Positions 1-6,168 are shown, counted from the first letter of the stretch. The stretch: DNA of 13,147 nt from CAUUCX01 sp041844835 (GCA_041844835.1 JBGZBU010000042.1:1-13147); one strand, 5' to 3'. Notes: generated from the letters alone by a model not told the origin. A program made the numbers and translations.

Positions 1-94
1 ATGTCAGGAAGTGTTACGGCGGAATCAAAAATGGGGTTTTCGGATCTGAAAGGATACACATGGGCGGCAAATTACATCTACCATGTCTATGAAA

Positions 95-124
95 ACTGTA
101 AACAATACATGTACGATTTGTCAA
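95..124 (-). promoter_or_regulatory. Possible promoter reading out of the window after the tRNA cluster
   Basis: On the minus strand a TTGACA (119-124) is followed after 18 bases by TACAGT (95-100). It would drive transcription leftward, past position 1, downstream of tRNA-Ser. The -10 matches the consensus at only four of six positions, and the gene it would serve lies outside the window. Apart from this and the hairpin next to tRNA-Ser I see nothing in bases 1-153. Confidence 0.35.
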
Positions 125-129
125 TATTA

Positions 130-157
130 TTTTATTGCCAACACTATCCCAGTTGGC
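130..157 (-). terminator. Weak hairpin at the 3' end of the tRNA cluster
   Basis: On the minus strand GCCAAC (157-152) can pair with GTTGGC (142-137) around a 9-base loop, followed by an A/T-rich tail (AATAAAATAATATT). The first arm includes the encoded CCA end of tRNA-Ser. The tail is not a true U-run, so this is only a candidate terminator or processing signal. Confidence 0.3.
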
Positions 158-243
158 GGAGAGGGTGGGATTCGAACCCACGGACCCCTCACGGAATCGC
201 TGGTTTTCAAGACCAGTTCCTTCAACCACTCGGACACCTCTCC
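154..243 (-). tRNA. tRNA-Ser (TGA)
   Basis: Cloverleaf on the minus strand with acceptor GGAGAGG/CCTCTCC, discriminator G and encoded CCA (156-154). The anticodon loop CTTGAAA reads TGA, which decodes UCA and related codons. A long variable arm makes it 90 nt, as expected of a class II serine tRNA. It is the last gene of the eight-tRNA unit, 34 nt after tRNA-Lys. Confidence 0.97.
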
Positions 244-277
244 GTAAAAGATCCCGCCAACAGCAGTTTTTTAAATT

Positions 278-353
278 TGGTGACCCATCCGCGACTCGAA
301 CGCGGGACACCTTGATTAAAAGTCAAGTGCTCTGCCGACTGAGCTAATGGGTC
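278..353 (-). tRNA. tRNA-Lys (TTT)
   Basis: 76-nt cloverleaf with acceptor GACCCAT/ATGGGTC, discriminator A and encoded CCA. The anticodon arm CTTGA-CTTTTAA-TCAAG gives anticodon TTT. The T-loop GTTCGAGTC is canonical. It sits only 3 nt after tRNA-Gln, so the pair must be processed from one transcript. Confidence 0.97.
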
Positions 354-356
354 ATA

Positions 357-433
357 TGGCTGGGGTAGCAGGACTCGAACCTACGAATGACGGAGTCAAA
401 GTCCGTTGCCTTAGCCGACTTGGCTATACCCCA
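357..433 (-). tRNA. tRNA-Gln (TTG)
   Basis: 77-nt cloverleaf with acceptor TGGGGTA/TACCCCA, discriminator G and encoded CCA. The 5' U1-A72 pair is typical of bacterial tRNA-Gln and fixes the 5' end at 433. Anticodon arm ACGGA-CTTTGAC-TCCGT gives anticodon TTG. Confidence 0.97.
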
Positions 434-444
434 CCGTAGTAAAT

Positions 445-521
445 TGGCGAGCCCACAGGGATTCGAACCCCGGACACACGGCTTAGAAGGCCGTTGCTCT
501 ATCCTGCTGAGCTATGGACCC
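445..521 (-). tRNA. tRNA-Arg (TCT)
   Basis: 77-nt cloverleaf with anticodon arm ACGGC-CTTCTAA-GCCGT, anticodon TCT, reading AGA/AGG. The acceptor stem GGGTCCA/TGGGCTC closes with G-U wobbles at pairs 2 and 4, a minor peculiarity. Discriminator G and CCA are encoded. Confidence 0.96.
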
Positions 522-526
522 ACATA

Positions 527-600
527 TGGAGCGGATGATGAGAATCGAACTCACGTGATCAGCTTGGAAGGCTGACGTTCTACCATTGAACTACATCCGC
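527..600 (-). tRNA. tRNA-Gly (TCC)
   Basis: 74-nt cloverleaf with acceptor GCGGATG pairing with CATCCGC, discriminator T and encoded CCA. Anticodon arm TCAGC-CTTCCAA-GCTGA gives anticodon TCC. It is one of two adjacent glycine tRNAs with different anticodons. Confidence 0.97.
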
Positions 601-607
601 AAAAAAA

Positions 608-682
608 TGGAGCGGAAGACGAGATTCGAACTCGCGACCCTCGCCTTGGCAAGGCGATGCTCTACCCCTGAGCCACTTCCGC
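608..682 (-). tRNA. tRNA-Gly (GCC)
   Basis: 75-nt cloverleaf with acceptor GCGGAAG/CTTCCGC, discriminator T and encoded CCA. Anticodon arm TCGCC-TTGCCAA-GGCGA gives anticodon GCC for GGC/GGU codons. It is 7 nt upstream of tRNA-Gly(TCC). Confidence 0.97.
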
Positions 683-690
683 ATTTATTT

Positions 691-775
691 TGGTCGAGGG
701 AGGTGGATTCGAACCACCGAAAGCTCAGCTAACGGATTTACAGTCCGCCCCCTTTGGCCACTCGGGAATCCCTCG
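691..775 (-). tRNA. tRNA-Tyr (GTA)
   Basis: 85-nt class II tRNA with acceptor CGAGGGA/TCCCTCG, discriminator A and encoded CCA. Anticodon loop CTGTAAA gives GTA. The extended variable arm matches bacterial tRNA-Tyr. The 67-nt spacer to tRNA-Thr (776-842) shows no clear promoter or terminator, so it is probably cotranscribed. Confidence 0.96.
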
Positions 776-842
776 ACAAACACCATGTGATTGCTACTCA
801 AAATATCAATACCAATCAGTAATATTCAGTTTTTAACGTGCT

Positions 843-918
843 TGGAGCTGGTGGAGGGACTTGAACCCCCAACCTGCTGATTACAAATCAGCTGCTCTAC
901 CAGTTGAGCTACACCAGC
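843..918 (-). tRNA. tRNA-Thr (TGT)
   Basis: 76-nt cloverleaf with acceptor GCTGGTG/CACCAGC, discriminator T and encoded CCA. Anticodon arm GCTGA-TTTGTAA-TCAGC gives anticodon TGT. It is the first gene of the eight-tRNA unit, preceded by its own promoter at 945-973 and a small leader hairpin (AGGCT/AGCCT, about 922-935). Confidence 0.97.
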
Positions 919-944
919 AAAGAGGCTCAAAAGCCTGCTTGCTT

Positions 945-973
945 ATAGTACCATCTCAACGAAACCTTGTCAA
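945..973 (-). promoter_or_regulatory. Promoter of the eight-gene tRNA unit (Thr to Ser)
   Basis: Minus-strand TTGACA (973-968, perfect -35), a 17-base spacer and TACTAT (950-945, -10). It sits 27 bases upstream of the tRNA-Thr 5' end and just downstream of the terminator that ends the Val-Asp unit, so it restarts transcription for the remaining eight tRNAs. Confidence 0.85.
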
Positions 974-1041
974 TTGGAAATCACTGTTTTTTTAATTTCC
1001 GGTTCCGACCGTTCATTGAGTTTGCCTGCAAATTAAAAGTT

Positions 1042-1092
1042 AAAAAAACGACAGCTAATCAGCTCGCACCAAAGAGATTATCAGCTGTCGTT
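1042..1092 (-). terminator. Intrinsic terminator of the tRNA Val-Asp unit
   Basis: On the minus strand AACGACAGCT (1092-1083) pairs with AGCTGTCGTT (1056-1047), extended by AATC/GATT, and runs directly into a T7 tract ending at 1042. The hairpin begins one base after the encoded CCA of tRNA-Asp (1094), leaving almost no trailer. It separates the cluster into two transcription units. Confidence 0.88.
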
Positions 1093-1093
1093 A

Positions 1094-1170
1094 TGGCGAC
1101 CTGGAACGGGCTCGAACCGTCGACCTCCAGCGTGACAGGCTGGCATTCTAACCAACTGAACTACCAGGCC
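1094..1170 (-). tRNA. tRNA-Asp (GTC)
   Basis: 77-nt cloverleaf with acceptor GGCCTGG/CCAGGTC (one G-U), discriminator G and encoded CCA. Anticodon arm CCAGC-CTGTCAC-GCTGG gives GTC. It lies 3 nt after tRNA-Val and directly before a strong terminator. Confidence 0.97.
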
Positions 1171-1173
1171 AAA

Positions 1174-1249
1174 TGGTGGACGCTATAGGGCTCGAACCTA
1201 TGACCCTCTGCTTGTAAGGCAGATGCTCTCCCAGCTGAGCTAAGCGTCC
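1174..1249 (-). tRNA. tRNA-Val (TAC)
   Basis: 76-nt cloverleaf with acceptor GGACGCT/AGCGTCC, discriminator A and encoded CCA. Anticodon arm TCTGC-CTTACAA-GCAGA gives TAC. It is the first gene of the Val-Asp unit. The extra G at 1250 is outside the acceptor pairing. Confidence 0.97.
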
Positions 1250-1273
1250 CGAATGCATTTTTCATGCTAGATA

Positions 1274-1302
1274 AGCATATAATATGTTTAAATGCCTGTC
1301 AA
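1274..1302 (-). promoter_or_regulatory. Promoter of tRNA Val-Asp
   Basis: Minus-strand TTGACA (1302-1297), 17-base spacer, TATGCT (1279-1274), 25 bases upstream of tRNA-Val. The -35 is only 10 bases past the mrp stop codon and no terminator separates them, so some mrp read-through into the tRNAs is possible. Confidence 0.82.
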
Positions 1303-1312
1303 GCTTTTTTAC

Positions 1313-2152
1313 TTATTTTTTTACTTCTTTCTCTTCCAGCACCTCCGCAACGGACGTCAAAAATTCGCCTTCAAACAATTCAAGTTCCCCATTGTCGCAC
1401 GCCTCCGCGAATTTAGGATCAATCGGCAGTTTTGCAAGAACTTTTAAATTGTAACTGTCGGCGATTTCATCTATATGACTGTCGCCGAATATTTTATATT
1501 TCTGATTGTTGTCGGGACATAGAAAATACGACATGTTTTCAATCAGTCCCAAAACCGGAACTTCCATCAACGCCGCCATTTTCACCGCTTTTTCCACTAT
1601 CATTGAAACCAGCTCCTGCGGTGATGCCACGATAACTATTCCGTCCAATGCAAGCGATTGAAATACCGTAATCGGCACATCTCCCGTTCCGGGCGGCATA
1701 TCAATGAACATGTAATCTATATCTTTCCATATCACGTCGGTCCAGAATTGCTTAACGAGACCCGCAATAATAGGTCCTCTCCAAAGAACGGGATCCGTAT
1801 CATCCTCTAACAGAGAATTGACGGAAATTATATCAATTCCTGTTTTTGATGTGACCGGGTAAATCCCCAATTCACTGCTCACAGCCTTTTCTCTTAAACC
1901 GAAAACCTTGGGAATTGACGGACCGGTAATGTCCGCATCTAAAATTGCCGTTTTGTACCCTCTTCTATTCATCTGAATTGCAAGCATAGATGTAACGAGG
2001 GATTTCCCGACACCCCCTTTGCCGCTCACAACTCCGATCACTTTTTTTACACTGCTCAATTCATGAAGCTGCTCCGAAAAATCATTATTCACATCTCTTT
2101 CAGCACAACTCTCCGAACAGCTGCTGCAATTGTGACTGCAATTTTCACTCAT
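1313..2152 (-). CDS. mrp: Mrp/NBP35-family Fe-S carrier P-loop ATPase
   Basis: Cytosolic MinD-like ATPase of the Mrp/ApbC/NBP35 family, whose members bind and transfer iron-sulfur clusters to apoproteins. The 279-residue protein has four N-terminal cysteines (C5, C9, C12, C16), the deviant Walker A GKGGVGKS at 44-51, D72 in the LDADITGPS segment, and DMPPGTGD at 151-158. In the usual C-terminal CxxC position it has C212-P-D-N215, so the second cysteine is missing. I start at the ATG at 2152 because AAGGAGG lies six bases upstream. The frame stays open to 2245, but that extension has no ribosome binding site and is not family-like. Monocistronic, divergent from the secreted protein gene and upstream of the tRNAs. 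The family is certain; the client proteins cannot be told. Confidence 0.95.
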   Translation of the reverse strand: MSENCSHNCSSCSESCAERDVNNDFSEQLHELSSVKKVIGVVSGKGGVGKSLVTSMLAIQMNRRGYKTAILDADITGPSIPKVFGLREKAVSSELGIYPVTSKTGIDIISVNSLLEDDTDPVLWRGPIIAGLVKQFWTDVIWKDIDYMFIDMPPGTGDVPITVFQSLALDGIVIVASPQELVSMIVEKAVKMAALMEVPVLGLIENMSYFLCPDNNQKYKIFGDSHIDEIADSYNLKVLAKLPIDPKFAEACDNGELELFEGEFLTSVAEVLEEKEVKK

Positions 2153-2190
2153 AACAAGCCTCCTTATCCGCTTCAAATTACTCCACATAC

Positions 2191-2220
2191 AGCATAAACC
2201 ATATGGAAAATTTATTCCAA
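2191..2220 (-). promoter_or_regulatory. Likely promoter of mrp
   Basis: Minus-strand TTGGAA (2220-2215), 18-base spacer, TATGCT (2196-2191), giving a leader of about 30 bases before the mrp ATG at 2152. This fits the downstream start and argues against the longer reading frame. Between here and the repeats at 2481 (bases 2221-2480) I see only A/T-rich sequence with no supportable gene. Confidence 0.5.
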
Positions 2221-2480
2221 TGTTTTTTTCTAACATTTTTTTCATATTTTTTACATCAGCAAGCGTTTTCTCAAGTACTCAATTTGGCATTCGTCAAGGA
2301 TAAACAGCTACAACTTTTATTTGTACTTATCCGACATTATCCTTTCACAAGGCTGTTATTTCCGATTTTTATTTGGATATATTTAAGCTCATGCTTTCTC
2401 CCAAATCTTCTTTAGAGATATATAAAGATGGACATGATTATAAAATATCTACATTACTTGATTATAATTGTTTATAACCG

Positions 2481-2513
2481 ATTACGACCTGATTACAAGC
2501 TGATTACAACCGT
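2481..2513 (+). repeat. Three tandem 11-bp repeats (ATTAC...) upstream of a promoter
   Basis: Three adjacent 11-base units, attacgacctg, attacaagctg and attacaaccgt, end ten bases before the -35 element at 2524. A looser relative (attataattgt) starts at 2461. The near-helical period and position suggest binding sites for a transcription factor, but no regulator can be named. Confidence 0.55.
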
Positions 2514-2523
2514 GTGAGATATA

Positions 2524-2553
2524 TTGACAGTGCAAATTGGCGCGACATATAAT
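2524..2553 (+). promoter_or_regulatory. Strong promoter of the secreted stalk/propeller protein
   Basis: TTGACA (2524-2529), an 18-base spacer and TATAAT (2548-2553), both perfect consensus hexamers. Transcription would start near 2560, leaving a leader of about 150 bases before the ATG at 2710. That is long for a simple message and could hold post-transcriptional control; I found no recognisable riboswitch in it. Confidence 0.82.
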
Positions 2554-2709
2554 TGAGGTGCAATGGCGGATAAATACAGTGCATGTATCTGTATATCGCA
2601 TACCGTATTTTCTTGTCAGAGGATGCGGAACGGAAAGATTTCTGTCGTTTTTTCTTGCTATATCGTTTTTATCTGATCGTTTTTATTTTTGGAATTGGAG
2701 GTGCAATAT

Positions 2710-4296
2710 ATGTCCAGGATCTTTAGGATGTGCATAAGTGTTCTTTTATTGGCGCTTCTGTTTTTTCCGTCAAATCTTGTTGCCGATGCGAGCCGCGAAT
2801 CTTCTGCCGCAAAAGTAAAAGTCGAGCTTCCAAAGTTTCAGGTACGTCTTAACGGAGAAAAAATGGAAAATGCGTATTCACAATATCCATTGATAACATA
2901 TAACGGAATTACTTATTTTCCTATGACATATCACAATTGCAGATTTTTAGGCCTTGAAACCGAATGGAAAACCGGTGAACCGCTTAAAATACAAAAAAGC
3001 GAGATATCTGCGTCATATTTCGCATACACTCAGAAAAAGAGAAATCCCCAAACCGCTACGGCTATCGTTTCGACCGATCCCGTTTCGATAAACGGAAAAA
3101 CGATAGCATATGATTCATTGGACAAATATCCGCTGCTTCGATTCAGAAATATTCGCTATTTTCCGTTGACATGGGAATATGCCGTAAATCACTTCGGTTG
3201 GAAGTACAATTATACTTCTGCAAACGGACTCACAATAGATTCGGATAATAAAAAAATAACTCCTCTGTTAAAAATTGATACTGACGCCATTTCATATAGT
3301 GACGGTTATGTTTATTACAGCGGGAAAAAAGGCACAATTATGCGTGCTCCTCTGAACAAAATAAACTCCGCCATGAAAGTTTTTCAGTTGCCTGTCAATT
3401 TTTATAATAATGACTACGAAAATCCGTCACTCAGCCTTGATCCCGATGATAAAAAGGTATATTTGCGCTTTCGCGCAGGCGGCGGCGTCATGGGACATAA
3501 TGAAAAATATTATTTTGATGAAAAAGGAAAAACAGTGGATCTCACCGAAACAATAGATCACATAAAAATGGACGAACATACAACCGTTAAAAGAGTACAA
3601 TATTTCCCGCCGATTGAAGGCAATCTTTATGTAAAAACAGTCGGCGATGAGGATTTCAGACAGATAGGGAATAAAGATTATCATTACGGATCAAAGCGAA
3701 GCCTGAATAGACCTCAATCCACATCCGGCGGCGGTTCGCAGTTTAACAACCCGAACAATCTTGCGCTTTTCGGCGACTGGCTTTATGCGACCGGTCATCT
3801 TGGAACCCCAAAGGACGGTCTGGTAACACCTCAAACCGTGACATCAATATATAAGATAAATATTAAGACTAATGAAACTGTATTAGTAGGTGAATTCGCA
3901 TATAAATTCAAACGAGACGGTGATTTCATTTATTATACGGCTCCCGACGGCGCGCACAAAATATCGCTTGCCGACGGAGTTAAATCCAAATGGGAAGAAG
4001 CGGGTGATGCCACATCATTAGGTGTATATGAAGTTTTCGGCGGAAAATTGTATGCCGAGGAAACACTCGGAAAAACCCCGTGTTATACTAAAAAGTGGAC
4101 TGACGGCGACAAACAATATCTGATAGTAACATTTCAAAAAGATAGAGTAATCGGCGGTTTGACAATTTTCGATATAAGCGGCAATGCTGTATTCAAAACG
4201 GATGAAGAAGTTGATATCGACAGCGTCACCATTGAAAAGGGATTGCTGTATTATTACAGCAAGAGTACCAAAACATTTTGTCAGGTGCGCCTCTAA
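2710..4296 (+). CDS. Secreted protein with two stalk-like repeats and a DUF5050/beta-propeller-like domain
   Basis: Exported protein of 528 residues, probably wall- or surface-associated, function unknown. The start is the ATG at 2710, eight bases after GGAGG; an in-frame TTG at 2689 has no such site. Residues 1-27 form a signal peptide (Arg-containing n-region, a Leu/Phe core, VADA before the likely cut). Two related units follow, about 44-96 and 124-178, both with the pattern [VI]xxNGxx...YPLxxxxxIxYFPxT...G, resembling the copper amine oxidase N-terminal-like (stalk) domain of Firmicutes surface proteins. From about 185 onward, repeated strands such as DGYVYYSG, GDWLYATG, GDFIYYTA and GLLYYYSK resemble DUF5050/low-density-receptor-type propeller blades. 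No catalytic residues or sorting signal are visible. It has its own strong promoter and converges on the PNPOx-like gene. Confidence 0.85.
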   Translation: MSRIFRMCISVLLLALLFFPSNLVADASRESSAAKVKVELPKFQVRLNGEKMENAYSQYPLITYNGITYFPMTYHNCRFLGLETEWKTGEPLKIQKSEISASYFAYTQKKRNPQTATAIVSTDPVSINGKTIAYDSLDKYPLLRFRNIRYFPLTWEYAVNHFGWKYNYTSANGLTIDSDNKKITPLLKIDTDAISYSDGYVYYSGKKGTIMRAPLNKINSAMKVFQLPVNFYNNDYENPSLSLDPDDKKVYLRFRAGGGVMGHNEKYYFDEKGKTVDLTETIDHIKMDEHTTVKRVQYFPPIEGNLYVKTVGDEDFRQIGNKDYHYGSKRSLNRPQSTSGGGSQFNNPNNLALFGDWLYATGHLGTPKDGLVTPQTVTSIYKINIKTNETVLVGEFAYKFKRDGDFIYYTAPDGAHKISLADGVKSKWEEAGDATSLGVYEVFGGKLYAEETLGKTPCYTKKWTDGDKQYLIVTFQKDRVIGGLTIFDISGNAVFKTDEEVDIDSVTIEKGLLYYYSKSTKTFCQVRL

Positions 4297-4327
4297 GGAA
4301 CGGGCGCCGATATCCGTCAAATTTTCT

Positions 4328-4801
4328 TTAATTTTCGCGCCCCTTTGCGGTAAATGAAGAAAGCGATACTTTAATGACCTCCACCGCGGAGGTCATTTTT
4401 ATTGTTATTTCAAATTCCCTGCCGACTTGATTGAGCATCAGCAGTTTAAGCGCTGCTGCCTTTTCTTCATAATCTCTGACGATCTCAGCCTTGCCGCACC
4501 CTATAATTGAGGCATATGCGGATCCATATGAACATGCCTCATCGCCTGCCGGAATAAGCGCCACACCGCACTCCAATTCAACGCAAGCATTGGGATTTTT
4601 CTTAATCAGGTCCAACTTGTGCCCTTCCTTTGCACAGTGCATATATAAGGTAATATTTCCTTTATCATATATGTATGCATAATGCATTGGAACAATATAT
4701 GGGTATTCCGCATCAAACAAACCCAAACGCAGGATTTTAGCATTTTTCAATATTTCCGCGATCTTATCCGAAGATGTTATTTCTCTATCTTTTCTCCTCA
4801 T
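4328..4801 (-). CDS. Pyridoxamine 5'-phosphate oxidase-like flavin-binding (NimA-type) protein
   Basis: Small cytosolic split-barrel protein of the PNPOx-like/NimA-related superfamily, which binds FMN or a related cofactor; many members are uncharacterised reductases. The 157 residues show the family start MRRKDREI, the strand LGLFDAEYPYIVPMHYAY (27-44), and the HCAKEGHKLDLIKKNP block (55-70) typical of the nitroimidazole-reductase-like branch. I choose the ATG at 4801 because GGTGAT, matching the 16S tail, precedes it at good spacing and homologues begin with MRRKD. Upstream in-frame starts at 4807 (ATG) and 4810 (GTG) are less likely. It lies 77 bases after ybaK and is probably cotranscribed with it. 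Its last third contains a terminator hairpin acting on the opposite strand. Nitroimidazole resistance cannot be assumed. Confidence 0.88.
   Translation of the reverse strand: MRRKDREITSSDKIAEILKNAKILRLGLFDAEYPYIVPMHYAYIYDKGNITLYMHCAKEGHKLDLIKKNPNACVELECGVALIPAGDEACSYGSAYASIIGCGKAEIVRDYEEKAAALKLLMLNQVGREFEITIKMTSAVEVIKVSLSSFTAKGREN
4373..4401 (+). terminator. Intrinsic terminator inside the opposing PNPOx-like gene
   Basis: On the plus strand AATGACCTCC (4373-4382) and GGAGGTCATT (4388-4397) form a perfect 10-bp stem with a 5-base loop, followed by TTTATTG, so the U-run is five long counting the stem end. It lies about 80 bases past the stop of the secreted-protein gene, within codons for the MTSAVEVI segment of the convergent gene. 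No other good terminator follows the plus-strand gene. Confidence 0.8.
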
Positions 4802-4838
4802 TTTCATCACCCATTCACTTACATGAACTAATGCTCCC

Positions 4839-4875
4839 CTCTCGCGATTATCGCCAATTCACCCTGGTCGCGGAG
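4839..4875 (-). other. Possible intercistronic stem-loop between ybaK and the PNPOx-like gene
   Basis: On the minus strand CGCGA near the ybaK stop can pair with TCGCG about 20 bases on, with an inner CCA/TGG pairing. There is no U-tract, so it is not an obvious terminator. It may stabilise or pace the two-gene message, or be chance. Confidence 0.25.
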
Positions 4876-4878
4876 AAA

Positions 4879-5340
4879 TCACAACTTAACAAAAAAAGCA
4901 CCGAGGATTTTTTGCAATTCCTGCGGGTTCAGTTTGATTTGCATTCCGATACTTCCGCCGTTCACAATAATACTTTCAAAATCGATAACCGCTTCATCAA
5001 TATATGTAGAAAAATTTTTTTTCATACCAAGCGGTGAACACCCACCGTGCACATATCCCGTCAAAGGCTTTAACTCTTTCTGCGGCAACATTTCTATCTT
5101 TTTCTCCCCCGCCGCGGCTGCTGCCGCTTTAAGATCCAAATTCTTCTCCACCGGAATCACATAGACCAGGCAGTCGCCTTGTCCGCGACAAACCAAAGTC
5201 TTGCACAAAATCTCCGTGCTTACTCCTATTTTTGCAGCCACACTGAGACCGTCAAGCAAACCGTCGCTCACATCGTACTCTATCGTTTCATACTCTATTT
5301 TTAATTGATCCAGCAACCGCATCGCATTTGTCTTACTCAT
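4879..5340 (-). CDS. ybaK: YbaK/EbsC-family Cys-tRNA(Pro) deacylase
   Basis: Trans-editing enzyme that hydrolyses mischarged Cys-tRNA(Pro) (and in some members other mischarged tRNAs), protecting proline codons. The 153-residue length is normal for the free-standing domain. It begins MSKTNAMRLLDQ like homologues, has the CKTLV segment with the conserved lysine at 47, the VIPVEKNLDLKAAA strand-helix (61-74), the Gly-rich GGCSPLG loop (99-105), and NGGSIGMQI (127-135) near the end. The ATG at 5340 has no convincing ribosome binding site, and the best -10 lies only six bases upstream, so the message may have little or no leader. It is probably first in a two-gene unit with the PNPOx-like gene. 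Confidence 0.93.
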   Translation of the reverse strand: MSKTNAMRLLDQLKIEYETIEYDVSDGLLDGLSVAAKIGVSTEILCKTLVCRGQGDCLVYVIPVEKNLDLKAAAAAAGEKKIEMLPQKELKPLTGYVHGGCSPLGMKKNFSTYIDEAVIDFESIIVNGGSIGMQIKLNPQELQKILGAFFVKL

Positions 5341-5346
5341 AATGCT

Positions 5347-5375
5347 TTTATATCACAGCTGCCGATTATAATCAA
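5347..5375 (-). promoter_or_regulatory. Candidate ybaK promoter giving a nearly leaderless mRNA
   Basis: Minus-strand TTGATT (5375-5370), a 17-base spacer and TATAAA (5352-5347), ending six bases before the ybaK ATG at 5340. If used, transcription would start at or next to the start codon. A nearby TATAAT (5371-5366) is an alternative -10 but lacks a matching -35. Confidence 0.4.
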
Positions 5376-5440
5376 GAATCCCCATCTCATTTACGATTTA
5401 TGCAAGAAGCAATCAATCGAAATTTTCATCAAATTGATAA

Positions 5441-5469
5441 TTGCAACTTATAATTTTTTTTTGTATAAT
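5441..5469 (+). promoter_or_regulatory. Promoter of the Cache-domain lipoprotein
   Basis: TTGCAA (5441-5446), a 17-base T-rich spacer and a perfect TATAAT (5464-5469). It is followed about 20 bases later by the strong ribosome binding site AAGGAAGGAG (5492-5501) and the ATG at 5508. It is divergent from the ybaK promoter, about 65 bases away. Confidence 0.78.
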
Positions 5470-5507
5470 CACACCGAGTTTATCGTAATGTAAGGAAGGA
5501 GTTTCCG

Positions 5508-6161
5508 ATGAAATCAAAAATTTTATTATTATTTCTTTCTATATCGCTTGTTTTCATAATGACAGCCTGCGATGATTCCGATTCCAAATCCGTAAAAAAC
5601 ACCGCTTGGGCCGATTCATATGCCGAACTTATAAGTTCAGGGAAAAGCATCGATCACGACAATTTTGAAAATCTGCAGAAAAAACTTGACAGCATTCGCA
5701 AAGAGTCCGCTGCCACGTATGTTTACGTCATAATGCCTATAAAAGATAAAAAGGCATCTATGAAGGGAGACCCTAACGGGGATTTCATGCTGACTATCGA
5801 CGGCTCTGAAGAGCCTGAGGACTGGGGAGTGGTATATGATGCGGAAGTGCAGTTTGCAGAAGCATGGAATGGTGAAGTTTCTGCTGCGAGATCCGCGTGG
5901 AGCGACGGCGATGAAGCTTGCTGGTCGGCATTTGCTCCCGTGTATGACGAAGACGGAAATGTCGTTTGCCTGCTCGGAATTGATTATCCCGCTACCGATG
6001 TCACTGAAAAATATCCTGAATGGAATAGGGACAACGCGGGATGGAACGGTTTCACCGATGAAATTACAGGCGATATTCCTCAGGAAATTCAGGAAAAAAT
6101 CAATACAATTAAGACTATCGTGGAAAAACATGCAAAGGAATTGAGTACAAAAAGCAAATAA
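5508..6161 (+). CDS. Lipoprotein with a stand-alone Cache/PDC-like sensor domain
   Basis: Predicted outer-face membrane lipoprotein of 217 residues. The signal peptide MKSKILLLFLSISLVFIMTAC ends in a lipobox whose cysteine is C21, followed by an acidic DDSDS linker. Residues about 35-165 read like the extracytoplasmic Cache/PDC sensor domain of chemoreceptors and GGDEF proteins. There is a long helix (LQKKLDSIRKESAA), the strand TYVYVIMPI, DFMLTIDGSEEPEDW, then FAEAWNGEVSAA and the closing AFAPVYDEDGNVVCLLGIDYP. Such domains normally feed a cytoplasmic output module. Here there is no second transmembrane segment or output domain; the chain ends in a charged helix (about 191-215). It is monocistronic with its own promoter and a strong terminator. 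It may bind a small ligand and present it to a partner, or be a decoy. The lipoprotein call is firm; the Cache assignment is by pattern. Confidence 0.82.
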   Translation: MKSKILLLFLSISLVFIMTACDDSDSKSVKNTAWADSYAELISSGKSIDHDNFENLQKKLDSIRKESAATYVYVIMPIKDKKASMKGDPNGDFMLTIDGSEEPEDWGVVYDAEVQFAEAWNGEVSAARSAWSDGDEACWSAFAPVYDEDGNVVCLLGIDYPATDVTEKYPEWNRDNAGWNGFTDEITGDIPQEIQEKINTIKTIVEKHAKELSTKSK

Positions 6162-6168
6162 TGAAATT

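Noticed and set aside
14..575. Several open frames across the tRNA cluster, with protein-like phrases such as ERVGFEPTDPSRNRW
   Set aside because: These are translations of tRNA genes or their complements, a well-known false-gene pattern; the tRNA structures explain the sequence fully.
2153..2245. N-terminal extension of the Mrp protein
   Set aside because: No ribosome binding site at 2245, sequence unlike the family, the likely promoter lies within it, and AAGGAGG sits before the ATG at 2152.
2689..2709. TTG start for the secreted protein
   Set aside because: It would put the ribosome binding site inside the coding region; the ATG at 2710 has GGAGG at good spacing and opens directly into a signal peptide.
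5637..6131. 164-codon minus-strand open frame opposite the lipoprotein
   Set aside because: No family resemblance and low-quality composition; the plus strand has a clear promoter, ribosome binding site, lipobox and terminator.
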